Shown: positions 32,805-43,895 of the stretch, piece after piece
How positions within the stretch are numbered: position 1 is the stretch's first letter
How the letters are laid out: every line of letters starts with the position of its first letter
DNA from: Lichina pygmaea
Taxonomy: Eukaryota > Ascomycota > Lichinomycetes > Lichinales > Lichinaceae
Direction of reading: 5' to 3'
Length of the DNA stretch: 64,000 nucleotides
NCBI GenBank assembly: GCA_963422465.1
Contig: OY730173.1
Location: 1,798,001-1,862,000 of the forward strand
Position numbers and translations under genes: made by a program
Notes under the pieces: generated by a model
Told to the model about the DNA's origin: nothing
What the model saw: only the letters and a program-made list of their open reading frames with translations
The model's database searches: none

Positions 32805-33387
32805 GGGACCCCCGGAAAGGCAGTTCTTCGTGGACGAGTTTGGCAAGCAAAGCCGCCGGATCGACCTTGAAGTCCGGGAAATGTCGCGTGGACGGGTCGA
32901 CGACGCGAACCAATGGGCCCGTGAGAGGGTGGCCGAGAGCCAAGAATAGGCCACGAAGAGGGTCGAGGACGCCGACAAACGGGTCGCCGCCGCCGACGAG
33001 CGAGCCAAGGCCGCGGACGAGCGCGCCAATGCCTGGGCCAATAACGCCGAACGCTGGGCGGCGGACCGGATCGCCGCGGCCGAGAGTCTGGCCGACAGGC
33101 GCGTCGCCCTCGCGCCCGAAGAAGCCGAGTTCTGGCGCCGTCAGGCCGGAGAGCTGCGGGCGGCCTCTGGCGGCCAATCGACCGCCTCAAGTTCGGCCTC
33201 GGCAAAGGCGTGTCTGACGGCCGAGCAGGCCGAGGCCGAAGTGGCGGCGGACGGAAAGGCGTCAGCAGCGGAGGGGACGGGGCCAGCGAAGGCATTGACG
33301 GGGCCGAAAGCGCTGGGCCCGGCGGCAGCGGCGGAGACGACGGCGAAGGTCAAGGCGGCACGACGCCCCCGAGCCGAGATGAAGTGA
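32805..33387 (+). pseudogene. Broken coding exon, Ala/Glu/Arg-rich helical protein
   Basis: One plus-strand frame carries strongly coding-like DNA from a splice acceptor (CTAAC branch at 32781-32785, CTAG ending 32804) to TGA at 33385-33387. The translation opens PPERQFFVDEFGKQSRRID. After one in-frame TAG (32947-32949) it continues as a long amphipathic helix: VEDADKRVAAADERAKAADE, then RANAWANNAERWAADRIAAA and PEEAEFWRRQAGELRAAS. An Ala-rich stretch ending RRPRAEMK follows. GC at third positions is very high, like the real genes nearby. I take it as the 3' exon of a host gene disabled by a nonsense change, or as a gene with an intron I could not place. The upstream exon was not found and the family is unknown. 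Confidence 0.5.
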
Positions 33388-34198
33388 TATCCGGCGCCGA
33401 AGAGAGGGGGGGAGAGGGACGGAGGTGGAGGCCGACAGGTGGGGGGCGGCAGGCGGGGCGGAAAAGGGGGGGATAAGGGGCCGGGCCGGGAATGGCACAC
33501 GGACCGAACATCGTCAAACACAAGTTATCACTCGACAAAACATCGATCAAGAGGCATCTTTAACCCTCCCCAACATTGATCTGCATTTCCAAGCTTCATA
33601 CAAAAAAATACATAAACACGAAATAAAACAACAGAAATTTGTTTTTTTTTGGAGCATTGAAAGACGTCTTTCAACCTGCAAGATGGATAAGAATAAAGCC
33701 TCGTCCAGGATGACAGCTTTTGAAGCTGGCTTTGACCGACGGGCTGGTTCTCTGGCTCTCTGGCTGGCTATGTGGTTCTCTGGCTGGCTATGTAGTTCTC
33801 TGGCTGTCTGGCCAGTTCTCTGGTTGGTTCTCTGGCTGGCTCTCTGGCTCTCTAGCTGGCTGGCTGGCTCTCTGGCTCTCTGGCTGGCTGGCTGGCTGGC
33901 TCTGTGGCTTGCCTCCTTTTCCGAGATGGCCATGACTCGATCTTAGATACCCTGACGTTCCGATACGTGTAGACCCTGGCACTGGCACATGGACGGTGTA
34001 TATGTGGCATGATGTGGTGTATATATAGCATGGTATGGTGTATGTTTGGCATGGTATGGGGGTATATCTAGCACCGACGGTATTGTATGGGTAGCGAAGA
34101 GCAGAGAGCATAGAAGAGCAGACCATAGAAGAGCAGACCAACCCAGACCAGACAAGAGCGCAGCACAGCACAGCAAAGCATATCCGGTACGTCGACTG
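33388..34198. other. Intergenic region with a CTGG tandem block
   Basis: G-rich DNA (33410-33480) is followed by an AT-rich stretch (33560-33720). Then comes the CTGGCTGG array listed separately, and at 33990-34075 a TATGGTGTATG-type short repeat. No gene is visible. Confidence 0.55.
33735..33915 (+). repeat. CTGG / TCTCTGGCTGGC tandem array
   Basis: About 180 bases are built almost entirely of GGCT and TCTCTGGC units, for example GGCTGGCTGGCTGGCTCT near 33885-33902. Both strands are open across it only because the unit is short and repetitive. Confidence 0.85.
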
Positions 34199-34601
34199 TC
34201 ACCGTCCCTCCAGCACCATTTTTGCTTGAGCGAGGCGTCTTCGTACTTTGACCAGCTTGTCCTTGGCGCTTTCGCTCCTGCTCACGTCGCCACGCCCACC
34301 TGCACTTCCATCTCCAGTTTCGTCTCCATCCGTAGAGATACCCCCGGTGGCAGAAGCACCATTGCTCCCTCGAGCGCCGGCGTGCATGTGCACTGGCCCC
34401 TGCAGCTGCAAGGAAGCCTTGCGCAGGCTCTGCAGGACGCTGTCGAAGAGGGCGTAGTCTTCTGGTGCGAGGCCGGGTGGGATGACGAAAATATGTTGGT
34501 GTGCGGCGGTGGCAGTGGTGATGGTGGTAGTGGCTGTTGGATGATGATGGCGGTTGCTAGGATTGCTGGGGTTGGGATCTTGGTGGTGGTGGTGGTGGCG
34601 G

Positions 34602-34651
<50 letters not shown>

Positions 34652-37600
34652 GCTTTTGTTCATGTCGATGGCGGCGGTGAGGAGTTGTTCCGAGGCGCGT
34701 CGGTGGCGGACGGCAGAGCCGGATAGGGTGTGAATCGAAGGGAAGGATGGGAAGGTGGACGATGGTAGAGAAGTCGACGATAACGATAACGATGATGATG
34801 ATGATGCTAGTGCTGGAGCCGAGGATGGAGGGAAAGGCGTGTAGCTCGATAGGTCGATGGATTTGTTGCGCGCGTGCGAGTGGTTCGACGAAGACGAGGT
34901 CGACGCGGTGGTCGAGGCGAGGAAGGGCGACGACGACGGGGGCAAGGGCTCCAGTGCCGACGTCGATGTAAACGCGAATGTAGGCCGCATCACGCTGTGG
35001 TCAAAGCTTGCCCAGCCCCGTCGAGTCCTCGACCCGAGCGTGTGCCTGCGGACGATCGACGTCGCGTCGGACGATTGCTGCGGTCGATGTCCCTGGCGCG
35101 ACGGCCCGTGCCTGGCCTGCTCGAGCCTCGTTCCTGGATCGTCCTGCGTCGGCGTGTGTGACCCGTCCGATCTCGCCGACGGGTCGCAGCCGTCCCGATG
35201 CGGCGCGGGTGCGGGGCCGATCCGACTCGGCGCCAGGAAGCTCGGGTGCCGGGCCATCTCCCACAGCCCATTCTCGTCGACGCCGTAGTCGTCTTCGTCG
35301 TCGTCGTCGCCCTCGGCTGCGTCGTCGTCGTCGCGCCCCTCCCTGGCGGTGGCGAACGACGCCATCGTCGTGACCGAGTCGGCGCTCACGTTTCGCTCCA
35401 GGAGACGCGCCTGCATCGCTGCCTGCTCGGCCTGCGCGTTCGTCTCGGCTTCGACCCGGCTGCGCGCTGGCCTCGGCGATTCGCCGCGGGGCCGGGCCGT
35501 CTCGGTCGAGTCGACCGAGTTGACGCTCGCGTAGCTGTCCCTCCGCATGAACTCGCCGGCCGAGTTGCCCATGCCGCTGTGCAGGAAAAAGTGCTCGTAA
35601 TCGAACGCGTCGGCGCGATCCTCGTGGCGTTCGCCCGTCACCGCGGGGTAGTCGGGCTCCTCGAGCCCGTCGTTGGCCGCGTGCCATTCCGGGCTGCCCT
35701 TGGTCGCCTTGTCGTCGGCATCGGGACCAGCGGCGTCCTGCCGGCTTCCCGCCCACGGGGCGCCATCGTCGGTTGCGTGGAAACCCTCGACGGTCGCACC
35801 GCTGGCGGCCATCTCCTCGCCAGCGCGAGGAAGCCTGTTGCCGCCGCCGCCACCGTTGCCGCTGCCGCTGCCGCTGCCGCTGCCGCCCCTGCTGCCTGGG
35901 CTCTCTTGGTGTAGATCGGCGACACGGCCCGCGTCTGAAGGCGGTGCCGTGGCAGGGCCCACGGCGCCGTCGGGGACCACCGACTCTGCGAGCGAGTTGG
36001 ACCTCTCGGTGCGTCCGACGCCGGCGCTGGCGCTCCAGCTGTCTTCGTTGTGGGTGTCCGTGCTCCGGTACCACTGCTCGGCCGAGCCTGACGGACTTGG
36101 TGTCCGGAGGCTCTGCTGGCTCCGGCGCTTGAGGTGGTCTTCCTTCGCGCGCCGCTGCAGGCTCGAGATGCGGCCTTTGAGGTCCTCCATCTGATCTCTG
36201 ACCTCGCGTATGGGCACGGCCGAGCGCGACCGAGGCAGCGCCTTCGCCTCGGCCTCGGGCGCCCACGATCGGCTGTTCGGCGCGGCGGCGGACTCGGAAC
36301 GGGAAAGGCCATTCGCGCCGGGTCCGACGGCGTCACCGAAACGCTCCTCGTCGACGGCCCGCGGCGGCGCCTGGTACGGCGCGAAGCCAGGCCAATTCGT
36401 CGACGAGGACGAACCGAGGTAGTTCCGTTGCCCGACCGGACTCGATGAAGGCTTGCTCCAAGGGTCGCCCGCAGGCACCTTTCCGTTGGGCTGTTGACCT
36501 GGGGTAGCGGCGTCCCGTCGCTGCGCTTGCGACCCGGCTTGATAGTAGTCTTCGAGCGCCTTCACGTTCGCCTCGTGCAGTCCGTACGAGGGCGACCGGT
36601 CCGTAGCATCGTCCCTTGCAGCCCAGACATAGCCTGCGCTCGACTTGGACGAGGATGACGTCCGCCGCCGATGGCTGTTGCTCTCGTGGACGGGCCGAGC
36701 CGGGGCGGCGCGGGGATCGGTGGTGGCGCCCTCCGACGTCGATTGCGAGAAGCCACCCACGGCCGAGCCTCTGCTGCCGGCCGGTGACGGCGTGGAACGT
36801 AACGACTGTGACCGCGAAAGGGAATGGCGGGCGCGAGACAGGTTGCCTTCGAGTGCCTGCGGTCGTGTCGTCGATCAGCCGCGTCCCTCGGGCCGGCCAA
36901 ACCCCTTAGGTGACGCAAGGGGGTTCTTACGCTGAGCTTTTCCTTCGCGGCTGCCAGGATCCACTCGGCCCGTCTGCCCAAAGCCGCCGACGACTGCTCG
37001 TCTCCATCATCGTCCATGCTAGGATCGTCCATCTCGTCCGGGGCGTCGTACGGGTTCTCGTCGTAGAAGCAACGCTCGTCGTCCATCACGACGCCACCGC
37101 CGTGGCCGCCACGCACGGCAGAGCCGTACACAGATCCGACCACGTCTTCGCCCTCGAAGACGGTCGACGACCGTCCTTCAGAGCCGGAATTGGCGTTCGG
37201 CACGCTCAGCGACGACTCTCGGCCGAGCGAGTGCGTGCTGTCGCGATTCGACGTCCACGACGGCGCGCCAAGTAACTTCAGGTTATTCTGCTTCAGCTGA
37301 TCGGTGGCGGTGAACCCTCTCGGCTGCCACTTCGTTCCTGGCGCAAGTACCTCCATGGTCGAGGCCGCGGCCGACTCGGCAGCGAGGTACTGGTAGTCGG
37401 ATGTCGGCGCAGGAGGGACCATGCCAGGAACCCAGCCCCGACTGACCGGATACTCGGTTGCCGAAGGAGGGCGTGGATCCTGCGGGTCCTGCGGCGATTG
37501 TGCCTTGCGCAGCGGTGGCAGATGTCGGACAGCGTGAGGCGTTGGTGTCGGCGTTATCGGCGGCGGTAACGCGGCAGCGGCCGCGTGCGAGTCGTCGCCT

Positions 37601-37683
37601 TCATGCGGCAAGATCATGTCCGGGTTGGTCAGGGTAGGCGAGGGGAGGCCCGGTTCCACGTTTGACGAGGACGACCACTCCAT
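34199..37683 (-). CDS. Unidentified low-complexity fungal protein with poly-Asn tract
   Basis: Two exons, 37683-36931 and 36856-34199 (1136 residues). The start is ATG 37683, giving MEWSSSSNVEPGLPSPTL. The 74-base intron (GTAAGA to CGCAG) joins EWILAAAKEKLS to ALEGNLSRARHSLSRSQS, a continuous helix seen at this place in related fungal proteins as I recall them. Other ordered-looking pieces are TATDQLKQNNLKLLGAPSW (about 140), VKALEDYYQAGSQAQRR, IREVRDQMEDLKGRISSLQR (coiled coil), and the last ~80 residues (PEDYALFDSVLQSLRKASLQ and KDKLVKVRRRLAQAKMVLEG). The rest is Ser/Gly/Asp-rich. About 17 Asn followed by five His sit near residue 985, encoded by the AAC repeat at 34601-34652. Function and location are unknown. 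Confidence 0.76.
34601..34652 (-). repeat. (AAC)n microsatellite encoding poly-Asn
   Basis: About 17 uninterrupted TTG triplets on the plus strand read as AAC on the coding strand. A GGT-rich (His/Pro codon) stretch lies beside it. The perfect repeat suggests a length-variable tract. Confidence 0.9.
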
Positions 37684-39572
37684 GGCCAATGCCAACCGGT
37701 CCGAACGGGGGGCCTGGCTAGCTGCCGTCGTCTGTTCGGCCGTGGCCGTGGCACGTCCGACGAGGGGGTTAGCTGCAGTCTGGCGACCACCCTGGTCGCG
37801 AGACGACCGGGGGGGGGGTCCTTCCGGGGTGGTCGTTGGGGGTTCTGAAAGTGTCTCAAAGGCGCGCCGAGCTCAGATGTGATCGGGCAAGCACAAGTGT
37901 CCAGCGCGAGCCATTCTGCTCGTGCGACTGACGATGCCGCGACTGGCGGACTCGATATCGCCCAGGGCTCTCCGATGTCCTCGTCATGGACATGGTCCAC
38001 GATGGCCGAATCCTATCACCCTCGGGTGAGCAGCAGGAAAAGTGAAAATACGAGGAGTCGTAGATAACTTACGAGTAGGCGACTCTGCTGCAGCGCAGTC
38101 GCCAATCAGCCTTCGTTTCCATGCGCTCCAGCCTGGGCGACCTCGACCCTCAGCATTGCGCAGCCGACGAGCCCAACATAACTCGCCTACTCTCAGGCCG
38201 TTCCGTCGAGCTACCCTTACGGCACTCGACATTTGACGCAAACACCGCCGGGACCGACGCTTGTATCAAGTCCTGCAAGCCCGATGTCAGGCCTATTACG
38301 GCCGAGTGACAAACGCTTCGCTCCCTTTGGGCTAGCGTCGGGTTCCGCCGAATGGGATCCTCGATCTCTTGATGTCGTACAAGTGGAGATCGAGCACGGG
38401 TAGGCCCCTGCAATAGTACGAGTACTCGGAGCATTACGTACCTATTGTCCGTATGTACTCCGTACATCCGAGGTGGGAAACGGATATGACGCTACCGTAG
38501 TACTATTAGTAAGCCAAGAATTCAGCGGCCGTGTCAAGTTGCTGAGCCACCGACTCACCCTAGACACTCTAGATAACTCGAGAATTCTGACAGTGCGGCT
38601 CTTGAGCCAGCTTTTGCTTGTACTCCACTGATGTTATACGTATCTGTCATCCATCTCGTACGTACTGTACTTGCCCTGTACATTGCTGTCGTGGAACGAA
38701 CAACATCGGACGTCGTGGGGCACTACGTTACGTACGTACAGTACGTACGTACGAGTATGTACTAAACATCCCAAGCAAGAATAGGGGTCGACCGTACGGA
38801 AGCCCCTCGTTCAGAGTAAGCACTAGCTCAGCTCGCCCGATGGATTGGCCACCTTAGGGGGTAGTAGTGAGGGAAACGACGGAAACTTTGTTTGCAAAGG
38901 TGCAGACAGCGACTGACAGCCTATCGTCGGCATTCGATCGTCTAAATTAACTCGTACCCGGTCTATATTTTCTCGGTCGCTTGAATTGGGGGGGGGGATT
39001 CAGACTTTCTGGACCTGACTGTAAGCTACTGTGATTACCGTACGGAAGTACCGATGAATTTTCTTGGAGTCCCCGTATGAGATACGGAACCGTACATGGA
39101 GTGCATGTATGACTTTCGCGCATGACAGCACGTGCTCTGCACCTGTCCTCAAAAGTGACGAGGAAGATGATGTATTCTGACGTCAAGCGGGTAGAAACTT
39201 ACCTACAGTTTCTACCAAAACTTCCAAGGTCTTTCTTCGTGGACGTCTCATACAAGTCGAATTCACAACTTCAATTGCGCAGCCGACATACTGTTACCCT
39301 GCCACGATCACTGGTGTGTGGATAAGAGCAGCCGTCGTCTCAGGTCGTGGTGAGTAAGCCGCGGTGAGACACCAGACCCATGCTGTGCAGGCTTCCATGG
39401 ACAAGTGAACGAGCAACTGCGTCGGTGGCAATACTGTAGCTGCCATCCTCAACTGTCGCCTAACGCATTCAAAGACCCGTCCGCCGGTACAGATGGCTTA
39501 CTTGATTTCCGACTCATAAGGCACACCCTTTGTCCGAACATGTTAGGGTAGTCTAGCGGACGAGATGGACTC
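37684..39572. other. Intergenic region with dispersed repeats
   Basis: The left part should hold the promoter of the poly-Asn gene. The stretch 38440-38620 carries the inverted mate of the repeat at 128-222. TACGTACGTACAGTACGTACG-type palindromes cluster at 38729-38755. A G-run lies at 38988-38998. No reading frame here is convincing. Confidence 0.55.
38500..38610 (-). repeat. Dispersed repeat, copy B (inverted mate of 128-222)
   Basis: Read on the minus strand, this block repeats copy A: GAGCCGCACTG, TCAGAATTCTCGAG, GGGTGAGTCGGTGGCTCA and, near 38500, GCTTACTAATAGTA. It has an extra ~10 bases (a duplicated TCTAG word) and about 20 bases of different sequence before the last block. The word GAGGTGGG(A/T)AACGGATA lies nearby in the plus orientation in both places (about 80-96 and 38471-38487), which may mark an element end. 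Confidence 0.7.
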
Positions 39573-42011
39573 TCATATCAACTTGTCCAACAGAATCTGA
39601 GCCCCGCGATTACCAGCATTCCCGTTCTTGCCCTTGCTCGCATGCGGGGCCTCGGTGTGGTCACCGTTCTCCCTGGCCTTGGTCGTTTTTGCGGCCACAC
39701 CGTCGTTGTTGGCCGCTCTCTCCAGCTGCTTGCGGTTCTTCTTCAGCGACTGCACGACTTCTTTACGCTTCGTGAAGCCTGGGGCCTCCAGCAGCGCGAC
39801 GACGACGAACGATCCGGGGCCTGTCGCCCACCCCATGACGTGCGGCTTGATTCGCTGATACAGGAGATGATGAAATCCGAGAGGGGGATCGAGGGCTGTC
39901 TGAGGTTAGCGTCGCAAGCACCAGCACCTACATTCGAGTTTGAAACTGTAAGGGGAGGGGGAAGACAGACTCTCGATCTTGCCGCTCTCGGCGTTGAACT
40001 GGCCTTCTTGTACCAGCGTCTTGAGCATCCTCGCGACGTCCGGATTTGACGAGACATGTCCTTCATCGCCGGGATCGCCCTGGGCTTGATCCGCGACGGT
40101 CTCGAGCGCTCTGGCCTTGTCGCCGGTGCATCCAAGCAAGACGTACGCGATGTACCGACTCCCGAATGACGTTTGACAAAGAATCTCGGCGTGGTCTTCG
40201 ACGGCCTTGAGTAGAGATGGCGAAAACGTTTTCAGCAGCTCTTCCCTTCTGGTCTTGGGCTCCTTTCTGGAAGTTTCGGTTCGAGCTTCATCCAGCTCCT
40301 CGAGCAGCGCAAGGTCTCCAGGCAGTAAAAGAGGCTTGACTCGCCCCGCCGAGAGATAGAGAAGTGCTACCCTCGCGACACGATCCGTAGCGGCCTTCAG
40401 GACTCTGTCTTCTTCGGTCTCGGGGTCGCGGCCGATCAAGCCGGCAATAACGACCTTGCCGACCAAGACCGTGTCATCGACAACTTCGAAGATGGCCAAG
40501 AGTACAGTGTGAGCGTTGATGTCGTGCGCCAGGAGCTGGATGATGTCTTTGTAAGCTCGCATGATGGCCTTGCGATCCTATCACCACAGCATCCCAGCCG
40601 TCAGTACGCGACGAGACGTATGGAGGGTAGAGACTGGCCCACTTTTGCTGATCCCAGTGCCAAAGCACGACACACGACCTTGGATCCGGACTTTGTAAAA
40701 GCCAGGTTCTTGAGCAGATCGCCATCCTCGTCGCTTTTCAGCAGCTCGATGAATTCCGTCAGCTCATCGCTGCCCCGCTTGATGTTTGAAAAGTACTCAA
40801 ACATGGCGTCATGAAGCATCGTGAAGGCGGTAGTCTTTTTCTGCACCATTCGATTGATTGTCTCATGCAACGACCGCATGATCGGCAGCCGCTTCTCGGG
40901 AGACTTTTCCAGGAGCTTGGACAGCTTGGATGTTTGGTCATCCGAGTCGACACCTCCTAGGACCGCAAACTCGCCGCCGTACCATTCCCTCAGCAGTCGC
41001 GATTTTTGCTTCGAATTGGCCACTCCACGGTAGACGTCATCCAGGAGCCATGCTGCTTCAGGGTGTCTCATCAGGTTCCGGACATGCCCATAGAATTCAG
41101 GGATGATCATGTCCCTGATCTCACGATCGCTAAGGCAAGCTTTAGTGATCGGAAAAACATGTGGCTTCAAGGGGAGCGGAGCCCGTACCCGTGCACCAGC
41201 AGCTTGCCAATCAGAAACTTGGCATATCGACCGGTTGCCAGGGACAGATAGCTACCCTGGAGCTCCCTCGCGATCGCCTTCCGCTGTTCCTGATTGGAAT
41301 ACTTGATCGCCGTCTGCACCACCCTGACGGCATCATGTTTGAACACAAAACTCTTGACGTGGCCTGTGATTATTTCAAACAGCTCCGCGACCAGCTGCTT
41401 CCGTTCGTCTGCTGGAACGTGGGACTTGCGCCGCAGCCGCTCCCAGAGCTTCTTTGAGCGCTCCACACCGGAAGCGTTGGGCTTGGCTGCCTTCCTTTCC
41501 TGCCGGAGAGACTTTTGCTTTGCGTGAATCTCCTTCGAGGACGTGCCTACACCGGCAACAGTAAGTGCACAGATTCTACATTGGCATCTTGATCGTGTAG
41601 AAACGTACCCGCCGTGACCACAGGCTTCGGCCCATCCCCAGGGTCCGACTTTGCCGACTGCTTCGGTGTAGACGGCGACTGAGTGCGTGGGGCTGATTCT
41701 TTCTTGGTCTCATTTGCTGCTTTGCTGGTCTTGCCCTTCATCGCGCCATTCTTCTCAACAGCGTCCGAGATATCCAGACTATCTGTCGCCGACTCCGGAG
41801 CCTCAGATCCGACCAGACCTTCCCAAGGATCATCAGTGTCGAAGCCTTCAAACCCGGACTCATCGTCCGATTCGACACTGACTTCAGGCGCTGGTCGAGC
41901 TGGCCGCTCCGCCTTTCCATGCACAGTCCCTTTCGTCTTGGGCTTCTTTGAGTGGTCATTCTTTACTCCTTGAGCGCTTTTGCTAGAAAGCTTTCTTTTC
42001 GTACCAGCCAT
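39573..42011 (-). CDS. PUF6: Pumilio-homology domain protein Puf6
   Basis: Five exons in transcript order: 42011-41609, 41546-41189, 41129-40643, 40577-39971 and 39895-39573 (725 residues, all phases close). Puf6 is a nucleolar RNA-binding protein needed for 60S ribosome assembly and, in yeast, for repressing ASH1 mRNA. The Lys/Ser-rich and acidic head (residues 1-130) is typical. The PUF-A type repeats follow: WERLRRKSHVPADERKQLVA, KSFVFKHDAVRVVQTAIKY, LATGRYAKFLIGKLLVHG, HVRNLMRHPEAAWLLDDVYR, LLKNLAFTKSGSKVVCRALA, INAHTVLLAIFEVVDDTVLV and TSFGSRYIAYVLLGC. The C-terminal block IKPHVMGWATGPGSFVVVAL and a basic tail complete the family pattern. Intron 4 uses a GTCTGT donor, as in SDHAF2. Confidence 0.95.
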
Positions 42012-42306
42012 ACTGTATTCGCACGAGTACTGTGAGTTAGGATCCTACCCTGCTCACCATTACCGTACGTGCAGAACTGCTGAGGTAAATTTTATTGCCG
42101 GGCGGTGAGAATCATGTGAAATGAGTACTTCCATACGTAGATTCATCTGTACTCGTGGTCTTCTCTCTTTTGCTTGCTGTACGGATGAAAGACAATGTCC
42201 TCTACATAGGGCAAGTCCTTCGCAAGGCGATCGCAGAGCATTGTTTTTTGAGCGAGATTTTGCATAATTTGTGGGACCAGCTCTTCGATACAGCAGTCAC
42301 ACACGG
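42012..42306. other. Upstream region of PUF6, nothing further seen
   Basis: This should hold the PUF6 promoter and leader. I see no conserved box. Confidence 0.5.
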
Positions 42307-42308
42307 TA

Positions 42309-43105
42309 CCCGTGCCACGGGGGGCTACACCCCCTCCTCCCACACCTTCGGTACGTCCGGAACACCTCTCCATCCAGAGAGGTGTCTAACACCGGAATGA
42401 AAGTATCAGCGGTATGAAAGGTTTTCAGTTGCAAGTCAGCTGCAACATCTATAATTTCACAACACAACGACTGAATTGAAATGTAACCGGCTTATTTGAT
42501 TCTTCTACTTCTCTACTATCATCCTTGAGGATAGACTTCTCTAGATTTTTGTGGTGTTGTTGAGAAGTCATGATAGTCGTCACTCACAGAACAGGCTCTA
42601 GACAACATCAATTTGAAACACCTACAACTCCACAATTAGATAGACAAGTGATGATTTTTATGTGCCTATCTGATTCCCCTACTCTTCTACTATCATCCCT
42701 GATGCTTCAGGCTCTCCCAGATTCTGCTGGTATTGTTGAGTAACTACTGTAGCTACCATAGCCACGTTAGCTACCATAGAAACTTGAGTCGTCCGCTTCG
42801 CTTCTCTCAGACATGCGATCTTTTGGTCACTCTTCCTTGTTTTGTAGATATATTACTTTCATGGCTTGTAAAAAGGCCTGCAACCTCAGAAACGATAGTG
42901 TAGAAGTAGAGGAATCAAATAGGCCAGTTACGTTTTCATGTAGTCATTGTGTTGTGGAATTATAGGCATTGCAGTTGATTCTATCAAGAAAACCTTTCAT
43001 ACCGCTGATACTTTCATTCCGGTGTTAGACACCTCTCTGGATAGAGAGGTGTTCCGGACGTACCGGAGGTGCGGGAGGAGGGGGTGTAGCCCCCCGTGGC
43101 ACGGG
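42309..43105. mobile_element. 797-bp nonautonomous DNA element with long TIRs, TA-flanked
   Basis: The ends are inverted copies of each other. The left end begins CCCGTGCCACGGGGGGCTAC; the right end is its reverse complement, and both are flanked by TA (42307-42308 and 43106-43107). The match continues inward over about 220 bases (left to about 42535, right from about 42885), with the first ~120 bases nearly identical and the rest diverged. Each end holds two small stems, ACC-TTC-GGT and ACACCTCTC-N6-GAGAGGTGT. The middle contains a third, degraded direct copy of an internal segment (TTGATTCTTCTACTTCT type, near 42670-42700). No transposase frame is present. A TA duplication and TIRs fit a Tc1/mariner-type MITE, but the exact ends are ambiguous because GGTACC is itself palindromic. 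Confidence 0.78.
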
Positions 43106-43259
43106 TACCTTCTGTTTACTGTACTGGTAGGGTACGGCAGGGGGTACGAGGGCACAGTACGTTATTGTACTTGTACGTGTACAGTAGAGCCTTAGCATGA
43201 CGCCCGTGGTAAACAGTACATACGTAAGAGGTACAGAGTACATTCTTACAGATATGGCC

Positions 43260-43895
43260 TACAATACCATCTGCAGACACGCCCAATTAGAACAATTAAC
43301 CCAAACCATTAAGGCAGGACTTGACCCCGCCATGGCCCCACACAACACCCGACAGGCCGCCACTCTACGCCGCCACAAACACTCTGGCTTGTCTACAACT
43401 AGCAGAGCAATGGTGCTGGGACCGCTGGCGACAGCTAAAAGGGGGACCACGCCCCCCCCCCCCCCCCCCCCCCCCCCCAAACCGGATGACTGACCCCGAC
43501 CCAGAAGGGGGGATGTGGAAGCCTGACAAGATGCCCACGCAGCAGCGCTCCGACTACACGCCGGCTTACCGAAGGCACACACCAGCATCCTGACACAGAT
43601 CCGCACAGGCAAGATTGGCCTTGCTACCTTTCTCCACCGCTGCCGGGTCCCCGGCTTTGACTCCCCGGCGTGCCCCTGTGGGTGGCAGTGGGAGACAGCT
43701 GAACATGTGATCCTCCAGTGCCAGCGGTTCACCAGTGAGCGACGGGTGTTGCGGCAGCTGACCGCCATAACTGACTTCTAGCGGCTGACCTCTAACCGTC
43801 GGGCAGCAGCTGTTCTGGCCCCGTGGTTCCTTCAGCTTGACCTTCTCTCCCAGTTCTCCTGGGCCCAGGACCAACTCCCCCCTGCTTGACTGCCA
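43260..43895 (+). mobile_element. 3' fragment of a Tad-like LINE (RNase H / zinc-finger end)
   Basis: Plus-strand frames read like the end of the fungal LINE ORF2. AEQWCWDRWRQLK (about 43400) is followed by HTSILTQIRTGKIGLATFLH (about 43578-43637). The closing cysteine-histidine motif is CRVPGFDSPACPCGWQWETA then EHVILQC (about 43638-43720), with CxC...HxxxxC spacing, ending at a TAG near 43781. A stop and frame changes separate the pieces, and a run of 27 C (43452-43478) interrupts the copy. The upstream reverse transcriptase is absent, so this is a 5'-truncated, decayed copy. The clade (Tad1) is judged from motif style only. Confidence 0.75.
43452..43478 (+). repeat. Homopolymer of 27 C
   Basis: An uninterrupted C run sits inside the LINE fragment. 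Its true length may differ because such runs are prone to sequencing and replication error. Confidence 0.85.

Noticed and set aside
32761-33177. 138-codon minus-strand frame
   Set aside because: It is the antisense of the helical coding relic; Gly/Val-rich composition is the expected complement of the Ala/Glu codons.
33720-33935. Trp/Leu/Ser-rich frames as a membrane protein
   Set aside because: They are translations of the CTGGCTGG tandem repeat; all three frames look hydrophobic for that reason.
35001-36266. 421-codon minus-strand frame
   Set aside because: It is in another frame of the same strand as the poly-Asn gene and is Arg/Gly-rich without order; the 34199-36856 frame splices cleanly to its upstream exon.
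43259-43768. 169-codon minus-strand frame
   Set aside because: The plus strand of this stretch has the LINE Cys-His end; the minus frame includes a poly-Gly run from the C homopolymer.
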